From Vibrio sp. ES.051 (GTDB lineage: Bacteria > Pseudomonadota > Gammaproteobacteria > Enterobacterales > Vibrionaceae): 64,000 bases of DNA. The stretch lies in the NCBI RefSeq assembly GCF_002563795.1, contig NZ_PDJL01000005.1, positions 310,001 to 374,000 on the forward strand, in the 5' to 3' direction. Both the position numbers and the translations under genes were made by a program. Below are positions 28,687 through 39,145 of this stretch, one piece after another. Within the stretch, counting starts at the first letter, position 1; every line of letters starts with the position of its first letter. The notes under the pieces were generated by a model that worked only from the letters and a program-made list of their open reading frames with translations, searched no databases and was not told where the DNA came from.

Positions 28687-29823
28687 ATGTACGCGCTAAG
28701 TAATTGTAAAATCTATACCGGTAGTGATGTTCTTACCGATCACGCTGTCATCATCGAAAACGACCTGATTCAATCTATTGTGCCTGTTGCCGAACTACCA
28801 CAAAGCACCACAATTCAAGATTTGGGGGGGGCAAACCTCTGCCCTGGCTTTATTGATCTTCAACTTAACGGATGTGGTGGGGTAATGTTAAATGACGCTA
28901 TCACACCAGAAACGATGCAAATTATGCATGAAGCGAATCTTAAGTCCGGATGCACGAGTTTTCTCCCTACGCTTATCACATCTTCCGATGAAGATATGCG
29001 CGCGGCTATCTCTGCCGCTCGTGAATACCACAACAAATTCAAAAATCAGTCACTAGGTCTGCACTTAGAAGGCCCTTACCTTAACGTTGCGAAAAAAGGC
29101 ATTCACAATGTCGATTTTATCCGTCCTTCTGACGAAGGAATGATTGATCTTATCTGCTCAAACGCCGACATCATTACCAAAGTAACGCTGGCGCCAGAAC
29201 AAAACGACCCTAAACATATTTCTCGTCTGAAAGCAGCCGGAGTTGTCGTTTCTATTGGCCATACTAATGCAACCTACGCAGAAGCGCGTAAAGGCTTTGA
29301 AGCTGGTATTACTTTCGCTACACACCTCTTTAACGCTATGACGCCAATGATGGGCCGCGAACCTGGCGTTGTTGGTGCAATATACGATACTCCTGAAGTT
29401 TATGCTGGCATTATCGCTGATGGTTTCCACGTCGACTACGCTAACATCCGAATTGCTCATAAAATTAAAGGTGAAAAGCTCATTTTGGTGACGGATGCCA
29501 CAGCTCCAGCAGGTGCTAACATTGATCACTTTATTTTTGTCGGTAAGAAAGTATATTACCGAGATGGTAAGTGTGTGGATGAAAATGGCACACTAGGCGG
29601 TTCAGCTCTGACTATGATTGAAGCAGTTCAGAATTCAGTTGAGCACGCGGGGATCGCTTTAGACGAAGCTCTACGAATGGCTACTTTGTACCCAGCAACC
29701 GCAATTGGTGTTGAGGATCGACTAGGCCGAGTTCGAAAAGGCATGGTGGCAAACCTGACTATTTTCGATCGTGACTTCAATGTCAAAGCGACGATAGTTA
29801 ACGGACAATACGAGCAAAATTAA
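28687..29823 (+). CDS. nagA: N-acetylglucosamine-6-phosphate deacetylase
   Basis: NagA removes acetate from GlcNAc-6-P to give glucosamine-6-P. It has 378 residues (E. coli 382). Amidohydrolase-fold motifs are [19 protein letters not shown] (metal-binding Glu), [26 protein letters not shown] and LVTDATAP with the catalytic Asp. It is the first gene of a two-gene operon: nagC starts two bases after its stop. Confidence 0.97.
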   Translation: MYALSNCKIYTGSDVLTDHAVIIENDLIQSIVPVAELPQSTTIQDLGGANLCPGFIDLQLNGCGGVMLNDAITPETMQIMHEANLKSGCTSFLPTLITSSDEDMRAAISAAREYHNKFKNQSLGLHLEGPYLNVAKKGIHNVDFIRPSDEGMIDLICSNADIITKVTLAPEQNDPKHISRLKAAGVVVSIGHTNATYAEARKGFEAGITFATHLFNAMTPMMGREPGVVGAIYDTPEVYAGIIADGFHVDYANIRIAHKIKGEKLILVTDATAPAGANIDHFIFVGKKVYYRDGKCVDENGTLGGSALTMIEAVQNSVEHAGIALDEALRMATLYPATAIGVEDRLGRVRKGMVANLTIFDRDFNVKATIVNGQYEQN

Positions 29824-29825
29824 GC

Positions 29826-31040
29826 ATGAATGGCGGACAGATTGGTAATGTAGATTTAGTAAAACAGCTTAACAGCGCTGCGGTATATAGACTGATAGAT
29901 CAGCAAGGTCCTATTTCCCGCATTCAAGTTGCGGATGTGAGTCAACTCGCACCAGCCAGTGTTACCAAAATAACCCGCCAACTTTTAGAGCGCGGCCTCA
30001 TTAAAGAGGTCGCTCAACAAGCTTCGACTGGTGGTCGACGAGCGATTTCGTTGACCACGGAGGTCAAACCCTTCCACTCTGTTGCCGTTCGCTTAGGTCG
30101 AGACTACGTGCAATTCTGTTTGTACGACTTAGGTGGCACAGCGATAACTGAAGATCAATATGAACTTCACTACACCAACCAAGTAGACCTGATCGCCGGA
30201 CTTATTGAGCTTTTAAAAGGGTTCGTAAATCGTTGTGAAGACAAAATAGATCAACTCATTGCAATCGGCATTACACTACCAGGCTTGGTTAACCCAACGA
30301 CAGGTGTGGTTGAGTACATGCCAAACACCGACATCGACAACCTTGCTCTTGGTGAAATCGTGGCCGAGAAATTCAGTACTGCATGTTTTGTCGGTAACGA
30401 CGTGCGTGGAATGGCGCTGGCAGAACATTATTTTGGTGCAAGCCAAGATTGTCAGGACTCAATTTTAGTTAGCGTCCACCGTGGAACTGGCGCAGGTATT
30501 ATCGTCAACGGTCAAGTATTCCTTGGTTTTAACCGCAACGTTGGCGAAATCGGCCATATCCAAATCGATCCTCTTGGTGAACAATGTCAGTGTGGCAACT
30601 TTGGCTGTTTAGAAACAGTGGCGGCGAACCCTGCAATTATTCAGCGAGTAACACAACTGATTGCTCAAGGGTATGAATCAAGCCTTACTGAGGTCGAGAA
30701 CATCACGATTGAAGATGTTTGTAAGCACGCAGTGAGTGGGGATGAACTGGCACAACAGAGTCTTGTGCGCGTTGGCAATCAATTAGGTAAAGCGATAGCA
30801 ATTACTGTCAACTTGTTTAACCCTCAAAAAATTATTATCGCAGGTGACATTACTGCCGCAGAAGAGATTGTATTTCCAGCAATTAAACGTAACGTAGTCA
30901 ATCAGTCACTAAAAACTTTCCATAACGATCTTCCTATTGTTGCCTCACATATTGATAAACATCCGACAATGGGCGCATTCGCAATGATCAAGCGTGCCAT
31001 GTTGAACGGAGTTTTGTTACAAAAGTTACTAGAAGACTAA
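29826..31040 (+). CDS. nagC: N-acetylglucosamine repressor, ROK family
   Basis: NagC represses amino-sugar and chitin-use genes and is released by GlcNAc-6-P. It has 404 residues. The N-terminal winged HTH (SRIQVADVSQLAPASVTKI) ends in STGGRRAISL. The C-terminal ROK sugar-binding domain has the zinc motif HIQIDPLGEQCQCGNFGCLE. It closely matches E. coli NagC at the N-terminus (QIGNVDLVKQLNSAAVYRLID). It is translationally linked to nagA and closed by a terminator. Confidence 0.97.
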   Translation: MNGGQIGNVDLVKQLNSAAVYRLIDQQGPISRIQVADVSQLAPASVTKITRQLLERGLIKEVAQQASTGGRRAISLTTEVKPFHSVAVRLGRDYVQFCLYDLGGTAITEDQYELHYTNQVDLIAGLIELLKGFVNRCEDKIDQLIAIGITLPGLVNPTTGVVEYMPNTDIDNLALGEIVAEKFSTACFVGNDVRGMALAEHYFGASQDCQDSILVSVHRGTGAGIIVNGQVFLGFNRNVGEIGHIQIDPLGEQCQCGNFGCLETVAANPAIIQRVTQLIAQGYESSLTEVENITIEDVCKHAVSGDELAQQSLVRVGNQLGKAIAITVNLFNPQKIIIAGDITAAEEIVFPAIKRNVVNQSLKTFHNDLPIVASHIDKHPTMGAFAMIKRAMLNGVLLQKLLED

Positions 31041-31068
31041 GCTTATACAACTAATTGAGTTACAATCT

Positions 31069-31095
31069 CGGGCTGTGTTTTCACAGCCCGTTTTT
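31069..31095 (+). terminator. Terminator after nagC
   Basis: Stem CGGGCTGTG/CACAGCCCG with a TTTT loop is followed by T5. Confidence 0.92.
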
Positions 31096-31121
31096 GTCGA
31101 TCAGGAATCTCGCTTAATAGT

Positions 31122-32714
31122 ATGGAAATTATTTTAATTACAACCGCTTTTTTAGCTGGCTTTATTGCACTGAAATGCACTCTTCCTCCCCTCGTCGGCT
31201 TTTTATTAGCAGGGTTTGGGTTACATGCATTCGGTTATCAAAACAATGATGTTATCGTCACTCTTGCTGATCTCGGGGTTACCCTCCTCCTTTTTACTAT
31301 CGGGCTTAAACTCGATGTAAAAACACTGCTTACCAAAGAGATTTGGGGAGGAGCGACCGCACATAATCTACTTTCAACCGCTTTTTTTGCGCTGGCGCTT
31401 TCAGGCCTAAAACTGCTAGGTCTGACCTCGCTTGCCAGCATGGACAATGGCCAAATTTTGCTTCTGGCCTTTGCCCTCTCATTCTCTAGTACCGTTTTTG
31501 CTGTAAAAACATTGCAAGAAAAAGGGGAAATGAATGCAACCTATGGGATGCTTGCAATCGGTATCTTAGTCATGCAAGACATCTTTGCCGTGATTTTTCT
31601 TACAGTCTCTACTGGTAAGATCCCAGAATGGTATGCAATTGGCTTGTTTGCGCTTCCTTTACTGCGTCCACTCTTCTATAAACTGCTCGATAAAGTCGGA
31701 CACGGCGAAATGCTGGTACTATTCGGCGTCTTCTTCGCACTTGTCGTCGGAGCGGGACTATTTGAACTGGTAGGCATGAAGCCAGATCTCGGTGCCCTCA
31801 TTCTAGGTATGCTGCTCGCCGGTCATCCTAAAGCTTCAGAATTGTCGAAATCACTATTTAACATGAAAGAGCTGTTCTTAGTCTGTTTTTTCTTAAACAT
31901 AGGTTTGTCGGCTTCGCTCAGCTTCACTGGGGTCGCACTCGCCTTACTCTTTATCTTGTTGCTGCCAATAAAAGGGCTACTGTACTTCGTAACGCTCAAT
32001 TACTTTAAATTTCGAGTTCGTACCTCTTTACTCGCCTCCTTGTCGTTGTTCAACTACAGCGAATTTGGCTTAATTGTGGCTGGCTTGGCATACACAATGG
32101 GCTGGATGCCGAGTGATATTCTGGCCGCAATTGCTGTCGCTGTATCACTATCCTTTATCATTTCTGCACCACTCAACCGTTTAGGCCACAAAATTTATCA
32201 GCACTCAGGTAAATGGCTGCAAGAAACTGCGGCAGAAAAGCTCAATCAGCGCGACCAACTAATCAACCCAGGTCATGCTCAAGTACTGATTCTTGGTATG
32301 GGTCGAATCGGCACCGGCGCCTACGATGAATTACACACTCGTTACGGAAAAATTTCACTCGGCATAGAAATTCGTGAAGACGCCGCGCAAAAACACCGCT
32401 CTGAGGGGCGCAATGTTATTTCAGGTGATGCTACTGACCCTGATTTTTGGGAGCGAATTTTAGACACTGGTCATGTAAAACTGGTGCTGCTTGCTATGCC
32501 CCATCACCAAGGGAACCAAACAGCACTAGAGCAGCTGCAGCGTCGACATTATAAAGGCCAAATTGCAGCTATTGCCGAATACCCCGATCAGCTTGAAGGT
32601 TTATTAGAAAATGGAGTTGATGCCGCGTTCAACATTTACAGTGAGGCAGGCAGCGGATTTGCTCGGCATGTCTGCCAACAACTTGAACCGACATTCACGC
32701 AAAAAAATAGATAG
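31122..32714 (+). CDS. CPA2-family cation:proton antiporter with TrkA-N domain
   Basis: A 530-residue inner-membrane antiporter of the KefB/YbaL type, probably exchanging K+ or Na+ for protons. Residues 1-350 form a Na_H_Exchanger domain of about 12 helices (PPLVGFLLAGFGLHAFG, LGVTLLLFTIGLKLD, LSFSSTVFAVKTLQEKG). Residues about 385-520 form a cytoplasmic nucleotide-binding TrkA-N fold (VLILGMGRIGTGAYDEL, SGDATDPDFWERI). There is no KefC-style glutathione extension. Ion and partner are unknown. It stands alone between the nagC terminator and asnB. Confidence 0.88.
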   Translation: MEIILITTAFLAGFIALKCTLPPLVGFLLAGFGLHAFGYQNNDVIVTLADLGVTLLLFTIGLKLDVKTLLTKEIWGGATAHNLLSTAFFALALSGLKLLGLTSLASMDNGQILLLAFALSFSSTVFAVKTLQEKGEMNATYGMLAIGILVMQDIFAVIFLTVSTGKIPEWYAIGLFALPLLRPLFYKLLDKVGHGEMLVLFGVFFALVVGAGLFELVGMKPDLGALILGMLLAGHPKASELSKSLFNMKELFLVCFFLNIGLSASLSFTGVALALLFILLLPIKGLLYFVTLNYFKFRVRTSLLASLSLFNYSEFGLIVAGLAYTMGWMPSDILAAIAVAVSLSFIISAPLNRLGHKIYQHSGKWLQETAAEKLNQRDQLINPGHAQVLILGMGRIGTGAYDELHTRYGKISLGIEIREDAAQKHRSEGRNVISGDATDPDFWERILDTGHVKLVLLAMPHHQGNQTALEQLQRRHYKGQIAAIAEYPDQLEGLLENGVDAAFNIYSEAGSGFARHVCQQLEPTFTQKNR

Positions 32715-32734
32715 TGATATTAATATTTTCCTTG

Positions 32735-32763
32735 AGCCTTTCTAACATTAGAAAGGCTTTTTT
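32735..32763 (+). terminator. Terminator after the antiporter gene
   Basis: Stem AGCCTTTCTAA/TTAGAAAGGCT is followed by T residues. Confidence 0.9.
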
Positions 32764-32940
32764 GTTCACTTTACATACCGAACCTTGATTTCATTCACCA
32801 AAACAAGGTTATTTTTAAATAAAATACAACCATAAAGGCTTTTTATTATTTTTATAATCACAAAACGTTGCTTTTTTTACTGAAAGTGGCAAATTGAAGC
32901 CATACCGATTAAAAATTATCTTGTTTAAAAAGGATGTTGT

Positions 32941-34605
32941 ATGTGTTCAGTCTTTGGCATTTTAGACATTAAAAGTGATGCAGCTGCATTACGCCCTATC
33001 GCATTAGAAATGTCGAAAAAACTTCGTCATCGCGGTCCAGACTGGTCTGGGATCTACGCTTCTGAGCGTGCAATTTTGGCGCACGAGCGCTTAGCAATTG
33101 TTGGTTTAAATAGTGGTGCTCAACCGCTATACAGCCCTGATAAAAAACTCATCCTTGCAGTAAACGGTGAAATCTACAACCACAAAGAAATCCGTGCACG
33201 CTACGAAGGCAAGTACGATTTCCAAACAGACTCAGACTGCGAAGTTATTCTGGCGCTATACCAAGACATGGGTGTCGACCTACTTGAAGAACTAAACGGC
33301 ATCTTTGCCTTTGTCCTTTACGATGAGGAGAAAGACCAATACCTAGTAGGTCGTGATCACATTGGTATTATCCCTCTTTATCAAGGTCACGACGAGCACG
33401 GCAACTACTATGTTGCGTCTGAAATGAAAGCGCTTGTACCAGTCTGTAAAACAGTCAGCGAATTTCCTCCAGGCAGTTACTACAGTTCTAAAGACTCAGC
33501 ACCACAACGCTATTACATTCGTGATTGGAATGAGTACGCAGCTGTGCAAGGCAACGCCACCAGCAAGGAAGAATTAACAGAAGCACTTGAAGCAGCGGTT
33601 AAGCGACAACTGATGACTGACGTTCCATATGGTGTGCTGCTATCTGGTGGCCTAGATTCATCAATCACATCGGCCGTAGCGAAACGCTTTGCGGCAATGC
33701 GTATTGAAGATGATGAAAAGTCAGAAGCATGGTGGCCTCAATTGCACTCTTTTGCTGTTGGCTTAGAGGGCGCACCAGATTTAAAAGCCGCCCGAGAAGT
33801 GGCCGACCAAATTGGTACGGTTCACCATGAAATGACTTACACGATTCAAGAAGGCCTCGATGCGATTCGTGACGTGATTTACCACATCGAAACTTATGAT
33901 GTGACCACTATCCGCGCATCCACGCCTATGTTCTTAATGGGTCGTAAAATTAAAGCAATGGGCATTAAGATGGTGCTGTCTGGCGAGGGTGCTGATGAAA
34001 TCTTTGGTGGTTACTTGTACTTCCACAAAGCACCTAACGCAAAAGAATTCCATGAAGAAACGGTACGTAAGCTGCTTGCGCTGAACATGTTTGACTGCGC
34101 GCGCGCAAACAAATCGCTAGCAGCATGGGGCGTTGAAGGTCGCGTACCATTCTTAGATAAAGAGTTTATTGATGTCGCGATGCGTCTGAACCCAGCGGAC
34201 AAAATGTGTGGTAACGGTAAGATGGAAAAACACATTCTACGTGAATGTTTCGAACACTACTTGCCTGAATCAATCGCATGGCGTCAAAAAGAGCAGTTCT
34301 CTGATGGCGTAGGTTACAGCTGGATTGATACGTTGAAAGAAGTCGCAGAACAAAAAGTGACGGATCAGCAGATGGAAACGGCTCAATACCGCTTCCCATA
34401 CAACACGCCAACCACAAAAGAAGGTTACGTGTACCGCGAGATCTTTGAAGAGCTCTTCCCTTTGCCATCTGCAGCAGAGTGTGTACCTGGAGGCCCTTCC
34501 GTCGCCTGTTCGTCAGCAAAAGCCATTGAGTGGGATGAATCATTCCAAAACTGTGTTGACCCGTCAGGCCGTGCCATACAAACCGTTCACAACGACGCAT
34601 ACTAA
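32941..34605 (+). CDS. asnB: Asparagine synthetase B (glutamine-hydrolysing)
   Basis: AsnB makes asparagine from aspartate, ATP and glutamine. It has 554 residues, the E. coli length. The N-terminal nucleophile cysteine is Cys2 (MCSVFGIL), with RHRGPDWSGI and the oxyanion GEIYNHKE of the Ntn glutaminase domain. The C-terminal synthetase domain has the PP-loop LLSGGLDSSI and SGEGADEIFGGYLYF. An AAGGA site lies upstream in a very AT-rich leader. A hairpin follows. Confidence 0.97.
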   Translation: MCSVFGILDIKSDAAALRPIALEMSKKLRHRGPDWSGIYASERAILAHERLAIVGLNSGAQPLYSPDKKLILAVNGEIYNHKEIRARYEGKYDFQTDSDCEVILALYQDMGVDLLEELNGIFAFVLYDEEKDQYLVGRDHIGIIPLYQGHDEHGNYYVASEMKALVPVCKTVSEFPPGSYYSSKDSAPQRYYIRDWNEYAAVQGNATSKEELTEALEAAVKRQLMTDVPYGVLLSGGLDSSITSAVAKRFAAMRIEDDEKSEAWWPQLHSFAVGLEGAPDLKAAREVADQIGTVHHEMTYTIQEGLDAIRDVIYHIETYDVTTIRASTPMFLMGRKIKAMGIKMVLSGEGADEIFGGYLYFHKAPNAKEFHEETVRKLLALNMFDCARANKSLAAWGVEGRVPFLDKEFIDVAMRLNPADKMCGNGKMEKHILRECFEHYLPESIAWRQKEQFSDGVGYSWIDTLKEVAEQKVTDQQMETAQYRFPYNTPTTKEGYVYREIFEELFPLPSAAECVPGGPSVACSSAKAIEWDESFQNCVDPSGRAIQTVHNDAY

Positions 34606-34651
34606 ATCACCAGCGTTGGGTGAACAAATCTGACTCTTAACAAATATAATA

Positions 34652-34689
34652 AAATCAAGTAGAGGAGCATTAGCTTCTCTGCTTGATTT
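34652..34689. terminator. Hairpin after asnB
   Basis: Arms AAATCAAG-AGAGGAGC and GCTTCTCT-CTTGATTT, each with one extra base, around an ATTA loop. T-richness after the stem is modest. It could serve both asnB and the convergent rfaH. Confidence 0.7.
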
Positions 34690-34756
34690 ATACCAATCGA
34701 ACCAAGCTCTAGGCCATTTACAGCTCCAGATTGTGATTCGGCATTGGCAGCATTGG

Positions 34757-35257
34757 TTATTTTAAATCTAAATCATTGTTCTTGATACTGACGGGGACTC
34801 GCTTGGTGATCATTTTTACCAGCATGATCGACCGTTTCTCACCATCTTGTTCTTGGAAGATGGCATCAATACCTGCAAACTGACCGCTCTTCACTCTAAC
34901 TTGGTCACCGGGCCTTGGCATGCACTCTGAAGCAGTGTTGTCGTTACAGCATTTTTCCAACTGTATCAATTCGGACACTAAGTCGTCTTGCACTTCTTTT
35001 GGTTGTGCACCAAACCGAACAAAGTCAACAACGCCGCGAGTCGATCGAACAGAGGTGAAATTCGGCCCCTGCTCATAATCAAAATGTGCAAAAACATAGC
35101 AAGGGAACAGCGGCTCTTCGACCTTCTGCCTTTTCCCACGCAAAATCTTTTCAACTTCGACTGTTGGGTAAAAGCACTCAACACCTTGATTTTCAAGATG
35201 CTTTTTCGCTCTAACTTGCTCCCCACGTTTACAATAAAGTAGATACCAACGCTTCAT
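34757..35257 (-). CDS. rfaH: Transcription antitermination protein RfaH
   Basis: RfaH is a NusG paralogue that loads on RNA polymerase at ops elements and lets it read through long envelope operons. The 166-residue protein has the NGN domain (MKRWYLLYCKRGEQVRAKKHLENQ, LRGKRQKVEEPLFPCYVFAHFD, RGVVDFVRFG) and the fold-switching C-terminal domain (GDQVRVKSGQFAGIDAIFQEQDGEKRS). I use the ATG at 35257; the longer frame begins with TTG and adds five residues absent from RfaH. Its targets are not in this window. Confidence 0.95.
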   Translation of the reverse strand: MKRWYLLYCKRGEQVRAKKHLENQGVECFYPTVEVEKILRGKRQKVEEPLFPCYVFAHFDYEQGPNFTSVRSTRGVVDFVRFGAQPKEVQDDLVSELIQLEKCCNDNTASECMPRPGDQVRVKSGQFAGIDAIFQEQDGEKRSIMLVKMITKRVPVSIKNNDLDLK

Positions 35258-35588
35258 CTTATTTCTAGCCAATTATAATTTTGTTTATCCTAGCATTAAG
35301 CCAAAGGTGCGTCATTGCCATTCAAATTATCGACAAAGATTATGATGATACATTGTTCGTATAAGAGATGCTTTTCAAAAGGTTACGGCAACAAGTCCAT
35401 AGACAAAAATGAAAATTAAGTTTGTGACACGACCAAATCACCACCATATAATCTATAAAAACACTCAAAAACAGAGACTTAATAATCACCTTTGGTCATT
35501 AAGCGAAATTTTATTGTTTGTCAGTCGTTGAATTGCGATGTATACGTAAAAGTCGTTAAAAATGTAATAACTACTATTAGAAGACCTT
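35258..35588. other. Non-coding region between rfaH and the peptide transporter gene
   Basis: 331 bases of divergent upstream sequence. A TATAAT (near 35448-35453) suggests the transporter promoter. A short inverted pair GACCAAA / TTTGGTC brackets it at roughly 60-base spacing. No small gene or stable hairpin was seen. Confidence 0.4.
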
Positions 35589-36977
35589 ATGTCAAACCAA
35601 CATCAATATTTCGGCCATCCTCGTGGCTTGTTCTTATTGTTCGGTACTGAACTGTGGGAACGCTTTTCTTACTACGCAATGCGCGCCATTCTAGTACTTT
35701 ACCTTACTGACACAACAATGAATGGCGGCCTTGGTTGGTCAACCAGAGATGCATTGGATCTTTACGGCATCTATACAGGACTTGTGTACATTACTCCTCT
35801 TATTGGCGGTTATCTTGCCGATAATTACTTAGGTCAACGCCGTTCGATTTTGCTGGGTGGCGCTCTGATGGCAATCGGTCAATTTACCCTCGCGCTTCCA
35901 GCAGATGCTCTAGGTATTGGCTCACTGCATAGCTTTTATTTGGGTCTTGGCCTACTCATTGCAGGTAACGGTCTATTTAAACCCAATATCTCAACCATGG
36001 TTGGTGACCTATATCATGAAGGTGATAACCGTCGTGACGGCGCGTTTACAATTTTCTATATGGGGATCAACATAGGTGCTTTGCTCGCTGGTGTAATTTC
36101 AGGTTCTGTCACGACTTCTTATGGCTGGAAAGCTGGCTTTGTCGCAGCGGGCATCGGTATGCTGATCAGTCTCGTTATGCAAATGGGGTTAGCTCAATCT
36201 TGGTTAGGCAATATAGGTCGTGAACCCGCAGCTACACGAGGTCTCGATAATAAACACTCGAACAAGAAGCAACCACTGACAAAAGAAGAAGCAAATCGAT
36301 TGAAAGTTATTTTAGTCATGAGCTTGTTCACCATTGTGTTCTGGGCTGGCTTTGAACAGGCCGGTGGCTTGATGAACATTTATACTCAGCAATACACGGA
36401 CCGAATGATCGGCAGCTTCGAAATTCCTGCGGCGTGGTTCCAATCATTGAACCCATTTTTCATCATTACGCTGGCTCCTGTGCTAGCCGTTCTGTGGGTA
36501 AAACTGGGCAAGCGAGAACCAAACTCACCCGTGAAATTCGCAATGGCACTGTTTTTCTTAGCGATTGGCTTTCTGTGTATGGTTGGTGCCGTACTAGAGC
36601 AAGGTGGTGATACTGCCGCGAAAACATCCATGTTTTGGCTGGTGGGTGCCTTCTTCTTCCACACGTTGGGTGAGCTGTGCTTATCACCAATTGGGTTGTC
36701 ACTGGTAACAAAACTTGCGCCACTTCGCCTTGCTTCACTGATGATGGGGGCATGGTTTGGTTGTAATGCAATTGCAAACTATGTCGCGGGTTATGTCGGT
36801 TCACACGTGGGTGAGTTAGGTGCTTTAGCTATCTTTAGTGGTATTGCGGTAAGTGCGACCGTCAGTGGTGTGATCCTACTCCTGTTCTCCAATACGCTGG
36901 TTGGTTGGATGCATGGTGCCGAAAACACTAACAGCACTGCAGAGCAATTAGAAGAGCAACAAGTACAGGTTGCTTAA
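35589..36977 (+). CDS. POT-family proton-coupled di-/tripeptide transporter
   Basis: A 462-residue inner-membrane symporter of the peptide transporter (PTR2/DtpA) family. Signatures are ELWERFSYYAMRAILVLYLTD in helix 1 (the ExxERFxYY proton motif), GGYLADNYLGQRRSILLGG, FKPNISTMVGDLY, DGAFTIFYMGINIGAL and, in the second half, FWAGFEQAGGLMNIY. About 12-14 helices are visible. It is monocistronic with a bidirectional terminator shared with hemH. dtpA or dtpB equivalence cannot be decided. Confidence 0.92.
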   Translation: MSNQHQYFGHPRGLFLLFGTELWERFSYYAMRAILVLYLTDTTMNGGLGWSTRDALDLYGIYTGLVYITPLIGGYLADNYLGQRRSILLGGALMAIGQFTLALPADALGIGSLHSFYLGLGLLIAGNGLFKPNISTMVGDLYHEGDNRRDGAFTIFYMGINIGALLAGVISGSVTTSYGWKAGFVAAGIGMLISLVMQMGLAQSWLGNIGREPAATRGLDNKHSNKKQPLTKEEANRLKVILVMSLFTIVFWAGFEQAGGLMNIYTQQYTDRMIGSFEIPAAWFQSLNPFFIITLAPVLAVLWVKLGKREPNSPVKFAMALFFLAIGFLCMVGAVLEQGGDTAAKTSMFWLVGAFFFHTLGELCLSPIGLSLVTKLAPLRLASLMMGAWFGCNAIANYVAGYVGSHVGELGALAIFSGIAVSATVSGVILLLFSNTLVGWMHGAENTNSTAEQLEEQQVQVA

Positions 36978-36996
36978 TTGCTCTAGCAAACAATAC

Positions 36997-37025
36997 AAAA
37001 AGGGTCGCATCAGCGACCCTTTTTG
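36997..37025. terminator. Bidirectional terminator between the peptide transporter gene and hemH
   Basis: Stem AAAAAGGGTCGC/GCGACCCTTTTT with a short loop, between convergent genes. Confidence 0.9.
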
Positions 37026-37077
37026 TATTTACCCAAACTGGTTCAAGCACCGAGATGCAAAGCATCTTGCGATTATG

Positions 37078-38040
37078 CTAAATCTTAGAACGAACGAGTT
37101 CAGCCATCATCTCTATATGAAGTGCATTATCATTTAAACAAGCAATATAGTTAAAACTTTCTCCTCCGGCTTCAAGAAATATTGCTTGGCACTCTTCTGA
37201 GATTTCTTCCAACGTTTCTAAGCAATCCGAAGAAAAAGCCGGTGTAATTACATCGATTTTTTTTACGCCTTTTTCTGGCAGTATTTCAAGTGTCTTATCC
37301 GTATATGGTTGCAACCACTCTTCTCGGCCAAATCGGGATTGATAGGTCATCCCTATTTGCTGTTCATTTAATTCAAGTGCTTTGCCCAATAAACGCGTAG
37401 TCTCTTCACAGTGAAGAGGATAAATGTCACCATTATCTGCGTAGCGCTGAGGAATACCGTGGTATGAACACAGTAGGTACTCACCTTGGCCATGCTCTTG
37501 CCAGTGATCTCGAACAGATTGCGCCAGCGCAGCAATGTATTGGGGGTGATTATGGTAATCGCGAATAAAACTAAATGCTGGCATCACTGGTAAACTTTTG
37601 AATGCTTTCGTGATCCCGTCAGAAACGGCGGCTGTCGTTGTCCCTGAGTATTGTGGGTATAAAGGTAATACAATCACTTCATCCACACCTTGAGCCAACA
37701 GCGCTTCAAAACCTGATTGCAAACTTGGATTTCCATAAGTCATGCCAAGTTCGACTGGCATATCAAGCTTTTGAGCCAATTTTTCTGTTTGACGCTTAGA
37801 GTACACCATCAGTGGCGAGCCCTCTTCCATCCAAACTGATTGGTAAAGCTTAGCAACTTTTGGTGAACGTACAGGCAAAATCACTCCGTGTAAGAGTGGG
37901 CACCAAAGCCATCGAGTCATGTCTACCACTCGGTGATCATGAAGAAACTGACTTAAAAAACGCTTTACGGCAGGAGCTGTTGGTTCGTCTGGTGTTCCTA
38001 GGTTAACCAAGAGCACACCTTGCTTATTATTCTCTTTCAT
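37078..38040 (-). CDS. hemH: Ferrochelatase
   Basis: HemH inserts Fe2+ into protoporphyrin IX, the last step of heme synthesis. It has 320 residues (E. coli 320). Family segments are [22 protein letters not shown], the metal-entry [14 protein letters not shown] with the catalytic histidine, [16 protein letters not shown], and [17 protein letters not shown] with the second conserved acid site. It lies 140 bases downstream of adk on the same strand, as in E. coli (adk-hemH), but a terminator-like hairpin lies between. Confidence 0.96.
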   Translation of the reverse strand: MKENNKQGVLLVNLGTPDEPTAPAVKRFLSQFLHDHRVVDMTRWLWCPLLHGVILPVRSPKVAKLYQSVWMEEGSPLMVYSKRQTEKLAQKLDMPVELGMTYGNPSLQSGFEALLAQGVDEVIVLPLYPQYSGTTTAAVSDGITKAFKSLPVMPAFSFIRDYHNHPQYIAALAQSVRDHWQEHGQGEYLLCSYHGIPQRYADNGDIYPLHCEETTRLLGKALELNEQQIGMTYQSRFGREEWLQPYTDKTLEILPEKGVKKIDVITPAFSSDCLETLEEISEECQAIFLEAGGESFNYIACLNDNALHIEMMAELVRSKI

Positions 38041-38115
38041 AACATCCTAATCATGGTAAACGGCTTGGATTGTACGATCACTTAGTGAAAAGGTTCATCA
38101 TACCAAGCATCTGAA

Positions 38116-38140
38116 TAAAAAAAACGACCACTTGGGCCGC
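38116..38140 (-). terminator. Probable terminator after adk
   Basis: On the minus strand CGGCC/GGTCG (one G-T pair) with a five-base loop is followed by eight T. The stem is short, so termination may be partial and allow some read-through into hemH. Confidence 0.55.
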
Positions 38141-38180
38141 TTTCAATATATCAAAATATTATTTTTTTGACTTCAGTAAA

Positions 38181-39103
<923 letters not shown>

Positions 39104-39130
39104 AAAAAGCTCGCGAAGTGCGAGCTTTTT
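39104..39130 (-). terminator. Terminator after htpG
   Basis: Stem AAAAAGCTCGC/GCGAGCTTTTT with an AAGT loop, 16 bases past the htpG stop. Confidence 0.9.
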
Positions 39131-39145
39131 GATGTAGCTAGGCGG

